Notes: generated from the sequence alone by a model not told the origin. Counted from the first letter of the stretch, positions 45,872-55,555 are shown. The stretch is 64,000 bases of DNA from Cyanobium sp. CZS25K (GCA_030373325.1 JAUCZB010000005.1:62001-126000), one strand, 5' to 3'. Translations and numbers: made by a program.

Positions 45872-47197
45872 ATGCCGAAGCGTCCCGGGCTCTGGTCCCC
45901 GCTGACCCTCCTGCTGCTGGCCGGTGCCGGCCCCGGCGCCGCCGAGCCCCTTGCACCCGTCGCCGGGGAGAGCGACGCCCCCCCGGCGGTGCCCCTGGTC
46001 AGGCTCGAGCCGGGCTGGGGAAGCCTCCAGCAGAGGCTGGATCTGCCGGACTGGGTGGATCTGAGCCTCGAGATCCTGGCCGAACCGATGGTCAACCCGA
46101 GCGGCGGTCTGGTCCGGGCGGCGAGCTGGATCCAGCAGTCGACCCTCGCGCTGACCCTGCGCGCCCCCGGCGACCCGGCCGGCCCACCGGCACGGGAATG
46201 GCGGCGGTGGGCCCTGCATGGGGCCATCGCCGGCTACAACGGTGACCCCGTTTATGCCCAGCAGGTGGGGGCGGCGCTGCCCCTGCAGGAGGTGGCCAAC
46301 CCGGTGGGGCTCTGGCTCACCCGCGCCAGCCTCGAGCGCCGTTCCTCCGATGGCCGCTGGAGCCTGGAGGTCGGGCTGGTGGGCATGGACCCCGATCTGT
46401 TCAGCACCCCCATTGAGGACTTCTACGTCCATGACGCCCTCAACGGGGCGCCCGTCCTGTTCACGATCCCGAACTTTCCCGTCTTTCCCGTCGCGGCACC
46501 AGGCGCCCTGCTGGTGCTGCGGCCGACCCCGGCCAGCACCCTGCGGCTGGCCAGTTTCGATCTGGCTGCCGCCAACACCGTGGCGGGGCTGCTGGGGGCG
46601 TCCACCGGCCTTCCCCCGGGACGGGGCTGGACCCACCAGCTGCAGTGGAGCTATGCCGCCCCCTGGCTCAACCGCCACCTGGCGACCCCCATCGCCGCCT
46701 GCCTTGGCGGTAATGGCATCAGGCCTCGACAGCGGACCTGCCGCCAGCCGGTGCAGGTGGAGCGGCAACTCCCCGGAGGACAGCTGCAACTGGCGGCCTA
46801 TGCCGGAACCGGCCCGAACCGGGGCCTGTACGGCAGCGCCAGCGTGCCGATGGCGCTGCCCTGGGGACTCGACCATCGGCTCTGGGCCGCCGCCGCCGCG
46901 GGCTTCGACACCGCCGCCAATCCCACGCCCAGCTACGTCGGGGGCGGCCTGGTGAGCCAGGGGGTCCTGCCCGGCCGCCCCCTCGACCTGCTGATCCTCG
47001 GCGTGGCCCGCACCGGATTCAGCCCGATCAGCCGTCCCGGTCTCAGCCACGAAGGGGTGGTGGAGCTCGGGTATCAGGTGCGGATCAACCAGTCCTTCAA
47101 CCTGCAGCCCAGCCTGCAGTGGATCGTCAATCCGGGCGGCGCCGGCCGGGTACCGGGCCTGTTCGCCGCGGGACTGCAGCTCGGTTTCAGGTTCTAG
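45872..47197 (+). CDS. OprB-like outer-membrane porin without SLH domain
   Basis: A 441-residue protein with a signal peptide (LTLLLLAGAGPGAAEPL, cleaved after about residue 20). It is followed by an OprB-type barrel (DWVDLSLEILAEPMVNPSGG, ALHGAIAGYNGD, WLTRASLERRSS) ending in LQLGFRF. The ATG at 45872 follows GGGAGG about 13 bases upstream; an ATG at 45851 would add 7 residues. It has no SLH domain, unlike the porin at 11019. It may supply a channel for the exported or imported substrate of this operon. Confidence 0.8.
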   Translation: MPKRPGLWSPLTLLLLAGAGPGAAEPLAPVAGESDAPPAVPLVRLEPGWGSLQQRLDLPDWVDLSLEILAEPMVNPSGGLVRAASWIQQSTLALTLRAPGDPAGPPAREWRRWALHGAIAGYNGDPVYAQQVGAALPLQEVANPVGLWLTRASLERRSSDGRWSLEVGLVGMDPDLFSTPIEDFYVHDALNGAPVLFTIPNFPVFPVAAPGALLVLRPTPASTLRLASFDLAAANTVAGLLGASTGLPPGRGWTHQLQWSYAAPWLNRHLATPIAACLGGNGIRPRQRTCRQPVQVERQLPGGQLQLAAYAGTGPNRGLYGSASVPMALPWGLDHRLWAAAAAGFDTAANPTPSYVGGGLVSQGVLPGRPLDLLILGVARTGFSPISRPGLSHEGVVELGYQVRINQSFNLQPSLQWIVNPGGAGRVPGLFAAGLQLGFRF

Positions 47198-47212
47198 GAG
47201 CCGAGGAGGCCG

Positions 47213-48988
47213 ATGTCGAGCAAACTGGGCGCCGGATGGGGGAGACGGCGGGCCATGGGGGGCAGCGGAACGGGGCGGCCCATGGCCCAGTGGATCCTCG
47301 CCGGGCTGACTCTGGGTCTCGGCCTCGGATCAGGGCCCCTCGCCGGCCAAACCCTGCCGGCGGCGGGCGGCGGGAATCTGGAGCGCCTCGAACGCCGCTG
47401 GAACGAGCTGGATCGTCAGATCCGGGCGCTCGACCAGCTCCTGCCCGCCGAGGCGGAACCCCTTCCAGGCGAGCGGCCGGGCACCCCGGCGCCCCCGGAG
47501 TCCCGCGTGGGTCCTCCGGCATCCGCTGCGGCGCCGGGGCCACCAGAGGCCGCCATCCCCCTGCCAGCGCTGGCGCTTCCCCAGGCCGACAGCCTGCGCC
47601 AGGGCCAGCTGCAGGCCCTGAGCCTGGAGCAGTCCCTGGCGATCGGCTTCGCCAACAGCCCCAGCCTGCAGGCCCGACGGGAAGAGGTGGCGGCGGCCCT
47701 GGCCGAGCTGCAAAGCCAGATGGGCACCTACTGGCCCCGGATCTCGGCCTATGCCGCCGGCGGCACCGACCAGCAGAGCACCAGCTTCTTCTCCCCCACC
47801 GGCTCGGGGACTCTCTTCGCCCCCAGCAGTCCCTTCTTCATCCCCCCCGGCGGCAGGGCCTCCTTCAACACCAACGCCAATGCGGTGGCCGCCGGCCTGC
47901 AGCTCCGCTACGAGCTGCTGGATTTCGCGCGCACCCCGAAGGCGCGGGCCGCCCTGGCGAGCCTGCGCAGCACTAGGCTGGCCTATGCCGATGCCCTGCG
48001 GCGGCTGCAGCTGAGCCTGAGCGAGAGCTATTACCAGCTGCAGCGCGCCGACCAACTGGTGCGGATCCGCGAGGCCGTGGTCAGCAACGACCTGTTGATC
48101 CTGCAGGACAGCCTGGATCTCAAACAGGCCGGGTTGGTTCCCCGGCTCGATGTGCTGCGCCGCCAGGCGATCGAAGCGGACGGCCAGGAGCTCCTGATCG
48201 CCGCCCTGGCGGAGAGGCTGATCGCACGCCGCCGGCTGGCGGCTCAGCTCAATCTGCCGCCCGAGCTGACCCCCGTCGCCAGCGACCCGATCCGCCTGCA
48301 GCCGCGCTGGCCCCTGGATCTGGAGGACAGCCTGCTGGCCTCCTACCGGGACAACCCGGAGCTGGAGGCCCTGCTGGCCACCCGCGAAGCCCTGCTGCGC
48401 CAGAAGGACGCGGTCGCGGCCGGGCTGCTGCCCAGGCTGTCGCTGTTCGCCAGCGCCGGCGCCAGTGCCAACAACGCCAACAGCTGGAACGTGCGCGTCG
48501 CCGACGGCGGCTGCTGCGGCGCCACGGTGGCCACCTCCCTCAACACCTACGGCAGCGACTGGTCGGTGGGCCTGGCGGTGAGCTGGCTGCTCTTCGACGC
48601 CGGCACCACCCGGGGCCAGGCCCTGGCCCTGGCCCGGCGAGGCGCTGCGGTGGCCCAGCAGTACGCCGCCCAGCGCGATGACATCCGGCTGCGGATCGAG
48701 CAGGCGTTCTTCGGCCATGAAGCCAGCCTGGCCAGGCTGGTGGCGGCACGGCGGGGGGTGAAGGCGAGCCTGGAGGCCTTCCGCGACGCCCGCCTCCGCT
48801 ACCAGGCGGGACTCAGCAGTGAGCTGGATCTCTCCAACACCCAGGAACGGCTGATCACCAGCCTGGTGCAGCGGCTCGAGGCCACCGTGAACGTGAACGT
48901 CACCTACGCCCAGTTGCTGCGGGAGCTGCTGCCCATGCCGACGGATCCGGCGGCCCCGGTGCCGGCGCGGCTGCAGTGGGGCCCATGA
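47213..48988 (+). CDS. TolC-family outer-membrane efflux protein
   Basis: A 591-residue outer-membrane factor. The start ATG at 47213 has AGGAGG 5 bases upstream; the signal-like segment starts at an internal ATG (47282). Residues 45-75 are a short coiled coil (RLERRWNELDRQIRALDQLL), followed by a Pro-rich linker. The OEP core has two repeats (QALSLEQSLAIGFANSPSLQ and later DNPELEALLATREALLRQKDAV). TolC proteins dock onto adaptor-pump complexes. It overlaps the CLC start (ATGA). Confidence 0.88.
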   Translation: MSSKLGAGWGRRRAMGGSGTGRPMAQWILAGLTLGLGLGSGPLAGQTLPAAGGGNLERLERRWNELDRQIRALDQLLPAEAEPLPGERPGTPAPPESRVGPPASAAAPGPPEAAIPLPALALPQADSLRQGQLQALSLEQSLAIGFANSPSLQARREEVAAALAELQSQMGTYWPRISAYAAGGTDQQSTSFFSPTGSGTLFAPSSPFFIPPGGRASFNTNANAVAAGLQLRYELLDFARTPKARAALASLRSTRLAYADALRRLQLSLSESYYQLQRADQLVRIREAVVSNDLLILQDSLDLKQAGLVPRLDVLRRQAIEADGQELLIAALAERLIARRRLAAQLNLPPELTPVASDPIRLQPRWPLDLEDSLLASYRDNPELEALLATREALLRQKDAVAAGLLPRLSLFASAGASANNANSWNVRVADGGCCGATVATSLNTYGSDWSVGLAVSWLLFDAGTTRGQALALARRGAAVAQQYAAQRDDIRLRIEQAFFGHEASLARLVAARRGVKASLEAFRDARLRYQAGLSSELDLSNTQERLITSLVQRLEATVNVNVTYAQLLRELLPMPTDPAAPVPARLQWGP

Positions 48989-50388
48989 AAGACCCGGCCG
49001 AAGCGATCGAGGCGGCCGACGCCTGGCAGGAGAAAAGCCTGCGCCGGGGGCAGGTGATCGCCCTGCTGCTGGCCGCACTGCCCCTGCTGCTGCTGCTGCA
49101 GCCCTATCAGTGGATGTCGGCCCTGGGCTTCCGGCTGCAGCAGGCCTGGCCGCTGGGCGGCACCGGAGGCATCCCCGGAGGCAGCCTGCTGCTGGTGTTC
49201 GCCGGCACGGTGCTGCTGGCCCTGCTGGCGAACGGCCCCCTGAAGAGCGGCAGGGGGGGCGGCCTCACCGGGGTGACGGCCCTGCAGCTGGAGGGGGTGC
49301 GCCAGGGACCGGCCCGCTCCGCGGCCCTGGCCTCCCTGGGTCTGAAACGCCAGCTGGCCCGCCTGCCGCTGCTGCTGCTCACCCACGGGGCCAGCCTCAC
49401 CGTGGGACTGGAGTCCCCCTCCGCCTCCCTGGGGGCGAGCCTGCTGCTGGCCCTGCGGGAGAGGGTGGCCCCCCTGAAGCGCCTGCCCCTGCCGGTGCTG
49501 CTGGCGACCGGGGCGGGCGCCGGGCTGGGCATCGCCTTCAACTCCGTGCTGCTGGGGGTCATCTATGCCGCCGAGGAACTGTGCCAGCGGCGCTCGCCAG
49601 CGCTTCTCAACGGAACGCTTCTGATCACGGGTCTGGGGGTCATGCTCGGATCGGCCACGGGCCTCTGGGGCGCCACCCCGGCGGCCCCCGCCCACCAGGG
49701 CGGGATCACTGTGCTGGTGGGGGGCGGGGGACACCTGGTCGCGCCGACGTTGCTCCTGACCCTGGTCGCGGGCTGGCTGGGCGGGGTGTTCACCGCCGGC
49801 ACCGCCTGGATGGCCAGACGCTGGAGGGGGTGGATCTCGGTGCCGGCCGGCCCGGGCGGGTCGCGGATTCGCAGGCGCCTGCTCGTTGCTGTGTTGGCCG
49901 CTCTGCTGATCAGCCTGGCGGCCGTCGCCAGCGGTGGCTGGAGCCTCAACGACGGGCAGTTGCTGATCCTGCGCATGGCCTACGGCGACGATCGCCCAGG
50001 CCTCGGGGTCCTCCCCTGGCGGCTGCTGGCCTCTGTGCTGAGCATTGCCATGGGCTCCCCTGGGGGCGTGATGCATGACGCCATGTCACTCGGGGCGCTG
50101 CTGGCCGGACCGCTGATCGGCGATCTGCCGCCGCTGGAACGGCAGCTGCTGGTGTGGATCGGAGCGACGGCCCTGTTCAGCGGTGCCTGCCGCACACCCC
50201 TGTTCTGCGCCCTGTTCGTGGCCCAGATCGCCGCCACTGTCGCCCTGGTGCCGTTGCTGCTGCTGGTGGCCGCCCTGGCGGCACCCATCGGCCGCTGGGT
50301 GCGGTCAGACACGTGGAACGAGGTGCAACTGGAAAGCTGGCTTGAGGATCACCATGGAAACGAGGGTGGTGAGATGAAATCAGGCTGA
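48985..50388 (+). CDS. CLC-family chloride channel/transporter
   Basis: A 467-residue protein with about ten membrane helices. It has GGTGGIPGG for the GSGIP selectivity motif and GLESPSASLGASL for the GREGP-like gating-glutamate loop, with the gating Glu kept. The later SPGGVMHDAMSLGALLAG corresponds to the GGxFxP-type loop. No CBS domains are seen. It would carry Cl- or exchange it for protons. The ATG overlaps the TolC stop, and the tail ends with charged residues (EGGEMKSG). A CLC in an efflux operon is unusual. Confidence 0.8.
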   Translation: MKDPAEAIEAADAWQEKSLRRGQVIALLLAALPLLLLLQPYQWMSALGFRLQQAWPLGGTGGIPGGSLLLVFAGTVLLALLANGPLKSGRGGGLTGVTALQLEGVRQGPARSAALASLGLKRQLARLPLLLLTHGASLTVGLESPSASLGASLLLALRERVAPLKRLPLPVLLATGAGAGLGIAFNSVLLGVIYAAEELCQRRSPALLNGTLLITGLGVMLGSATGLWGATPAAPAHQGGITVLVGGGGHLVAPTLLLTLVAGWLGGVFTAGTAWMARRWRGWISVPAGPGGSRIRRRLLVAVLAALLISLAAVASGGWSLNDGQLLILRMAYGDDRPGLGVLPWRLLASVLSIAMGSPGGVMHDAMSLGALLAGPLIGDLPPLERQLLVWIGATALFSGACRTPLFCALFVAQIAATVALVPLLLLVAALAAPIGRWVRSDTWNEVQLESWLEDHHGNEGGEMKSG

Positions 50389-50582
50389 ATCATCTGCATT
50401 CATCGCCCAGCTGTCATCGTTTTCCTGAACAGGCTTCGTGCCGGAGAACTCAGCCAGGACAGGAACGACAGGGGATTCCCGCAGGACTAGGCTAAGATCA
50501 TATGGGTTGGTCTGCCTTGTGATCGATTTCCATCACCGTCTGCAGTTCCTCATTGGCCAGCCATGAACTAACGAGGGATCCA

Positions 50583-51575
50583 TTGAAATCACCCGATACT
50601 CCGGAGGACGAAAAGCTCCGCCTGGCCAAACTACGGTCACTGTGCATTCTTGACACCGCACAGGATAGCCGTTTTGACCGGTTCACGCGGATGGCCCAAC
50701 GCATCTTCAAGGTGCCGATCGTCATGATCAGCCTGGTGGACGAAGATCGGCAGTGGTTCAAATCCTGTCTTGGACTGAAGAACTCAGAGACCTCCAGAAG
50801 CGTTTCGTTCTGTGGCCATGCGATTCTGGGCTCCGATGTGTTCATCGTCGAAGACACCCTCGAAGATGATCGTTTTTCTGACAATCCGCTGGTTCTCGGC
50901 GAACCCCAGATTCGCTTTTACGCCGGCTGTCCGTTGATCCTTGACCATCACAAGCTCGGAACCCTCTGCATCGCCGACCGTGTGCCCCGATCCCTTGATC
51001 AGGAGCAGCACGACAACCTCAAAGACCTGGCCGGCATGGTGGAGCAGGAATTGGCGGCCATCCTCCTGGCCACCCGGGACCAGCTCACCAACCTCGAGAA
51101 CAGACGCGGCTTCCTGGCCCTTGCCCAGCAGAGTCTGCAACTCTGCACCCGCCAGGGTATCCCCGTCTCACTGCTCTCCCTGGACCTGGAGCATTTCATA
51201 ACGATCAATGACCTTCACGGACATCAGGAGGGAGATCAGGCCTTGATCACTTTTGCCGATCAGATCAAACATGTGTGTCGTGATTCCGACATTGTTGCCA
51301 GAATGGATGGGGATGATTTCGTGGCTCTCCTGATCAACTCAACCCGGGAGCAGTCAGAGACGGTTGTCGATCGAATCAAGGCCGCTCTGGCGAATCAGAT
51401 CAGGGTTTCAGGAAAAGAGTACGCCATTGATTTCTGCTATGGAGTCACCTCCTATCAGCCCGAGAGACATGAAACCATTGCCGAACTCCTTGCCGACGGA
51501 CAGGCTTTGATGCACGAGATCAATCAGCTTCGCAACAATTCTCCGATGGACAACACAGTTCCTGCGAGAAAGTAA
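50583..51575 (+). CDS. GAF-GGDEF protein with degenerate active site
   Basis: A protein of about 330 residues from a TTG with GAGG upstream; a TTG at 50553 is an alternative. The GAF domain (about 15-165) has ISLVDEDRQWFKSCLGL and RSVSFCGHAIL. It is followed by a GGDEF domain, where ARMDGDDFVALL replaces the GG(D/E)EF motif. Diguanylate cyclase activity is thus unlikely; it may be a c-di-GMP or GTP-related sensor. The region is lower in GC than its neighbours. It lies beside a decayed kinase. Confidence 0.85.
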   Translation: MKSPDTPEDEKLRLAKLRSLCILDTAQDSRFDRFTRMAQRIFKVPIVMISLVDEDRQWFKSCLGLKNSETSRSVSFCGHAILGSDVFIVEDTLEDDRFSDNPLVLGEPQIRFYAGCPLILDHHKLGTLCIADRVPRSLDQEQHDNLKDLAGMVEQELAAILLATRDQLTNLENRRGFLALAQQSLQLCTRQGIPVSLLSLDLEHFITINDLHGHQEGDQALITFADQIKHVCRDSDIVARMDGDDFVALLINSTREQSETVVDRIKAALANQIRVSGKEYAIDFCYGVTSYQPERHETIAELLADGQALMHEINQLRNNSPMDNTVPARK

Positions 51576-51689
51576 ACCAAAGCGGACCTGACATTGGCAG
51601 GAGAAGAAGGCAGGACCCAGGGAGCCGCAGGTTGAGATCCTGTCAATCAACAGAACATGCCTCCGGGATCCAGTGATCAGACCATGGCC

Positions 51690-52741
51690 TCATGACTTGA
51701 GAGCGCCTGCAAGGATCGTCCTGATGGACACATCAAGTTGATGCAGTTTCACGGGCTTGGCCAGGTATTCGGTAGCACCGGCCTCCATGCACTTTTCAAG
51801 GTCGCCCTTCATCGCCAAAGCCGTCAGCACAATGATGGGCATCGCGGCAAGCTGTGGCTTGTCACTGGCGCGGACGACGCGCATGACCTCAAAGCCATCC
51901 ACAACCGGCATGGACATGTCGAGGATCAGAAGACTGGGTATCTGATGGCGAAGAAAGTCAATCGCTTCCTCGCCATTGGCCACTTGATGGATGTGGTATC
52001 CCTTGGCGGCAAGATAACGGCTGTAGATCAGTCGGTTCACCCTGCTGTCTTCCGCCAGCAGGATCTGGGGCTGATCCATCCCGACCCGGAAATCCTGAAC
52101 CGAAGCTTCGGCCTCACTCGTCACAGGAAGGGGATGATTCGCCTCTGAAGCGGCCTGGATCTCAACCGGGAGATGAAAACTGAAACAACTTCCCTTGCCC
52201 ACGGCCGATTGCAAGGTGATGTCACCCCATGTGCCAGCAGGATTCTCTTGACAATCGACAGGCCTAGGCCTGTACCGGCGAATTGACGATTCAAGCCACT
52301 CTGAACCTGCACAAAGGGCTTGAAGATCAGCGCCTGGTCATTCGTATCGATGCCGATTCCTGAATCCAGCACACTGATGTGAAGCGTCCCATGCAGAGGG
52401 TCCGCCATCTGCGTAAAAATCATGCTGGCCTGTAGGCGCACGGTTCCTGCTTCAGTTGTGAACTTGACCGCATTGCTGAGGAGGTTGATGAGGACCTGAC
52501 GGATCAGCCGCTCGTCCAGCAGACAGACAGGCAGATCAGGATCAATATCCGCTGAAAGGGTTATGCCTTGAGCCTTCGCCATCGGTTGAATCGTAGTGAT
52601 GCAGGATCGGCACAGTGCACTGATAGCTACAGGCTCCCGTTGCACTTCGAGCTTGCCTGCTTCGTGATCGCCACTGACATAGCCAGGCCGATGGCGCAGA
52701 GCAGCAGCCAGCCAAGCCGACGTCGCAGATGGATGGTCATC
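51690..52741 (-). pseudogene. Hybrid histidine kinase, decayed (deletion plus frameshift)
   Basis: Three pieces remain on the minus strand. (1) A 37-codon start, MTIHLRRRLGWLLLCAIGLA, with a membrane helix (52741-52628). (2) In another frame, EAGKLEVQREPVAI, then the HATPase with NLLSNAVKF, DSGIGI and GTGLGLSIVKRILLAHG (about 52680-52225). (3) In a third frame, QSAVGKGSCFSFHLP, then a receiver with AEDSRVNR and LILDMSMPVVDGFEV (about 52225-51690). The sensory part and His-containing DHp domain are missing. The HATPase-receiver join fits one lost G in a G4 run. Not functional as a kinase. Confidence 0.75.
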
Positions 52742-52928
52742 CGTTGGAGCCTGAATCAGGCACTCATAGATAAGATTCTTTACCAGAAAAGAGGCAGCAC
52801 ATCAACAATCGAAGAAAATTTCATGTTGGTCTCTGTCCGTCAGCGCAACAGAAGAAAAGCATCAGCACAGCATCAGAGAGGAGAAAAAAGAACTCATCCT
52901 CGGCCTGATGGTTAACGTGGCCAAGGGA

Positions 52929-53126
52929 TCATTCCGGACGCGACGAATACCAGCGCTCGATCCTGTAGCCCAGGATCACCACCAGAACCACCAGCCAGAA
53001 CCACAGTTCCGGCGGATTGGCGTTGCACAGCACCAGCAGCAGCGCCACCTCACTGATCAGCCAGGGAAGTTCCTGGCGCAGCAGCGGATTGCGGATCTGC
53101 CACCGGCGCTGATCGCTCATGGCCAT
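52929..53126 (-). CDS. Small membrane protein after the HlyD-like adaptor
   Basis: A 65-residue protein (MAMSDQRRWQIRNPLLRQEL). Two hydrophobic helices (PWLISEVALLLVLC and ELWFWLVVLVVILGYRI) are followed by a short basic tail. Its start overlaps the stop of the adaptor gene, so the two are co-translated. No family is recognised. Function unknown; a helper of the adaptor is plausible from gene order. Confidence 0.65.
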   Translation of the reverse strand: MAMSDQRRWQIRNPLLRQELPWLISEVALLLVLCNANPPELWFWLVVLVVILGYRIERWYSSRPE

Positions 53127-54457
53127 CCCCCGGGCTGACGCAGGGAAGGGCGGTCCCAGAGACGATCAATACGCAGATTGCGATAACCGCCAGTGAGGGA
53201 GCGAAGCCCCGGGAGCACGTAAGTGATCGGGGTGCGCCACTCCACATAGGCATGGGCTGCGATCGTGAGCCCCTCCCTGACGGGGAACACCCCGCTGCCG
53301 CCCGAGAGGGTCCAGCGGTAGCCGTCCCGGCTGGTGGGATCGCGCTCCAGCTCGATCTCCGTTCGCATCACCGGCCCCTGCTTGAGGAGATCACGAGCCA
53401 GCTGGGGGTTGCCGATGGTGGTGGAAATGTCTTCCTCCGTGGCCGGCAGGGCCAGCACCTGGTTCACCTTGCCCACAATCCCACCGAAACGGCCCCGCTG
53501 ATCCCAGAGGGGCACCACCTCCACCGGCAAACCCACCGGAAGACGGCGGGCATCGGCGGGGGCGAAATAGGCGACGGCTCGCAGCCGCGGGGCACCCGCA
53601 GCGGGGGTGGCGGTCCTGCCCAGGGTCCCCAGGCGCTGACCGGTGGCCACCGTCTGGCCCTGGATCACCTGCAGGTCCAGCACCGTGCCGTCCCGGTCGG
53701 CCAGCACCTGGCCGTCATAGGCCAGGCGGGCCTCGGTGACACGGATCTGACGGCGCAGATCGTCGATCTGATAGCGGCGCTGCAGGGCCTGGGTCTGGAT
53801 GTCCAGCTTCACCTGCTCGTAGCGCGTGAGCAGATCCTTCTCCTGGATCCGCACCGCATCGAGGCTGACGCTGGTGCTGGTCAGGCCCTGCTCGGCCGCC
53901 ACCACCTCGGACGCCAGGGGGGCCACCACCTCCCGCCCACTCAGCCAGCGCAGGTTGCGCACCTTCTCCGCGTAGGTGGCGGCCAGCTCCTCGTAACGGC
54001 GTCGATCCTGGGCGAGCTTGGCGAGGGAGGTGTCCACGCTGAGCTTCTCGCTCTCCAGCCGCAGGGAGTCACGCCGGTCGAGCTCGCGGTTGTGGCGCTC
54101 CAGCTGGGCCAGGTTGCCCCGCTGCTGCTGCAGCTGGCGATCGAGGACCGGCAGGTAGAGCTCCATCAGCACCTGTCCCTTACGCACCTCCTCCCCAACG
54201 GCGACCCGCAGGCGCCGGACCTGCCCACCGGCGCGGGCATCGAGCAGGCCGGCCGTGTCGGGGTACAGCAGCACCCCCTGCCCCATCACTTCCGTGGGCA
54301 CCGGCCAGAACAGCACCCACAGCCCCAGAGCCCCGCCCATGGCCACCAGCGCGGCCCCAACCTGGCCGCGATCGCTCAGGCCGCCCCAGCGTCGACGCAG
54401 GGCCTCCACCGGCCGGCGGGGCCGCGCTGCACCGGTCGGGGGAGCGGAGGAGGCCAT
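53117..54457 (-). CDS. HlyD-family membrane fusion protein (NHLM/NHLP-type secretion adaptor-like)
   Basis: A 446-residue adaptor. A membrane helix (GQVGAALVAMGGALGLWVLFWP) lies near residue 35, then a lipoyl-like beta domain (LDARAGGQVRRLRVAVGEEVRKG). A long coiled coil follows (about 110-270, LQQQRGNLAQLERHNRELDRR), then a beta barrel (TVLDLQVIQGQTVATGQRLG). The overall look recalls adaptors of NHLM-type bacteriocin/peptide exporters. No ABC transporter with a peptidase domain is beside it, so it is an orphan adaptor here. It begins 31 bases after the FAD oxidoreductase stop. Confidence 0.75.
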   Translation of the reverse strand: MASSAPPTGAARPRRPVEALRRRWGGLSDRGQVGAALVAMGGALGLWVLFWPVPTEVMGQGVLLYPDTAGLLDARAGGQVRRLRVAVGEEVRKGQVLMELYLPVLDRQLQQQRGNLAQLERHNRELDRRDSLRLESEKLSVDTSLAKLAQDRRRYEELAATYAEKVRNLRWLSGREVVAPLASEVVAAEQGLTSTSVSLDAVRIQEKDLLTRYEQVKLDIQTQALQRRYQIDDLRRQIRVTEARLAYDGQVLADRDGTVLDLQVIQGQTVATGQRLGTLGRTATPAAGAPRLRAVAYFAPADARRLPVGLPVEVVPLWDQRGRFGGIVGKVNQVLALPATEEDISTTIGNPQLARDLLKQGPVMRTEIELERDPTSRDGYRWTLSGGSGVFPVREGLTIAAHAYVEWRTPITYVLPGLRSLTGGYRNLRIDRLWDRPSLRQPGGWP

Positions 54458-54488
54458 GGCGCCAGCATGGAGGATGGGAGGCCGGCTG

Positions 54489-55553
54489 TCAGCACGGCAG
54501 GACGCCCAATCCAGCCAGGGCCGAGCAATCGGCCGCGCCGGCGATCACATCGGCCAGCAGGGGAGCGAGGACCGGCACCTGGGCGAAGGCGCCGCCGAAA
54601 CCGCTGAAGACCCAGAGACCCGCCGCGCCGGGGAGCGGCCCGACCAGGGGAAGCCCACCGGTGCAGAAGGCGACCGGCACCTGGCGGTAGGGCCCCGGCA
54701 GGGCGGCGAGCGCCGGATCGAGCCCCGCCAGCCCCTGGCGCAGACGTACCTCCATCGCCGCCGCCGCAGGCGCCTCGCCGGTGTCCAGGCCGGGGCGCAC
54801 CAGGCTGATCTGTCCCAGCAGCAGCCCCTCGCCCCAGGGGGCGAAACCGGCGTCGACGATCCAGCGCTCCTCGCGCAGCGCCGGGGCCGCCCCCTCCAGC
54901 GCCGGCCGTCGCCAGTGGCGGGGCTGCACGATGCGGCGACGGCTGGCGTGACGAAGCCAGGGGCCGGCGGCGGCCGGCGGAAGGGCGTGGCGCGCCGGCA
55001 GAGCCAGGACCCCGGCCCAGCTGGCGCGCTGGCGCTCCGGCAGAGCGGGGGCGAGGCGGCGGCAACCGGCCCCGGCCGCCAGCACCACCTGATCCGCCGA
55101 GTGGGTCCCTCCGGGCGCCAGTTCCAGTCGCCAGCCACCGGCCCGCGGCCGCGGCGGTCCCAGGACCCGCCCCCGGAGCAGCTGGACCCCGGCGGCGGCC
55201 AGCACCCGCGGCAGGGCGGCCATCAGCACGGCGCTGTCCACCTGGGCGAAGGGGGGACGCAGCAGGGCCGTGCTCCAGACGCCGCCATGGAGGCGCAGAC
55301 CGCAGCCTCGCCAACCGAGGAAACCGTGGCGTGCCTCGAGCCGTCGCCAGCGGGCCGGAGCCTGACGCAACAACCGACCAAGGGGACCGGGGGCCCCGGC
55401 CCACCAGGCCACCCCGCCATAGCTGAGGGACGTGGCCATCGCCTCCCCCGCATCGACCAGGGTCACGCCCAGGCCCCGCTCCACCAGCGCCAGGGCGAGC
55501 AGGCTTCCGGCCAGGCCGCCCCCCACGACGGTCAGCCGGCCGGGGGCGGGCAC
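54489..55553 (-). CDS. FAD-dependent oxidoreductase (DAO/glycine-oxidase-like)
   Basis: A 354-residue protein. The Rossmann FAD motif LTVVGGGLAGSLLALALVERGLG starts at residue 7. The GGLPLVGPLPGAAGLWVFSGFGG block near the C-terminus is typical of D-amino-acid-oxidase-like enzymes. It has no signal peptide. The substrate may be an amine or amino acid. It starts 2 bases after the CyanoP-like gene and precedes the adaptor, on the same strand. Composition is high in Ala/Arg/Pro, like the neighbourhood. Confidence 0.82.
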   Translation of the reverse strand: MPAPGRLTVVGGGLAGSLLALALVERGLGVTLVDAGEAMATSLSYGGVAWWAGAPGPLGRLLRQAPARWRRLEARHGFLGWRGCGLRLHGGVWSTALLRPPFAQVDSAVLMAALPRVLAAAGVQLLRGRVLGPPRPRAGGWRLELAPGGTHSADQVVLAAGAGCRRLAPALPERQRASWAGVLALPARHALPPAAAGPWLRHASRRRIVQPRHWRRPALEGAAPALREERWIVDAGFAPWGEGLLLGQISLVRPGLDTGEAPAAAAMEVRLRQGLAGLDPALAALPGPYRQVPVAFCTGGLPLVGPLPGAAGLWVFSGFGGAFAQVPVLAPLLADVIAGAADCSALAGLGVLPC

Positions 55554-55555
55554 CC

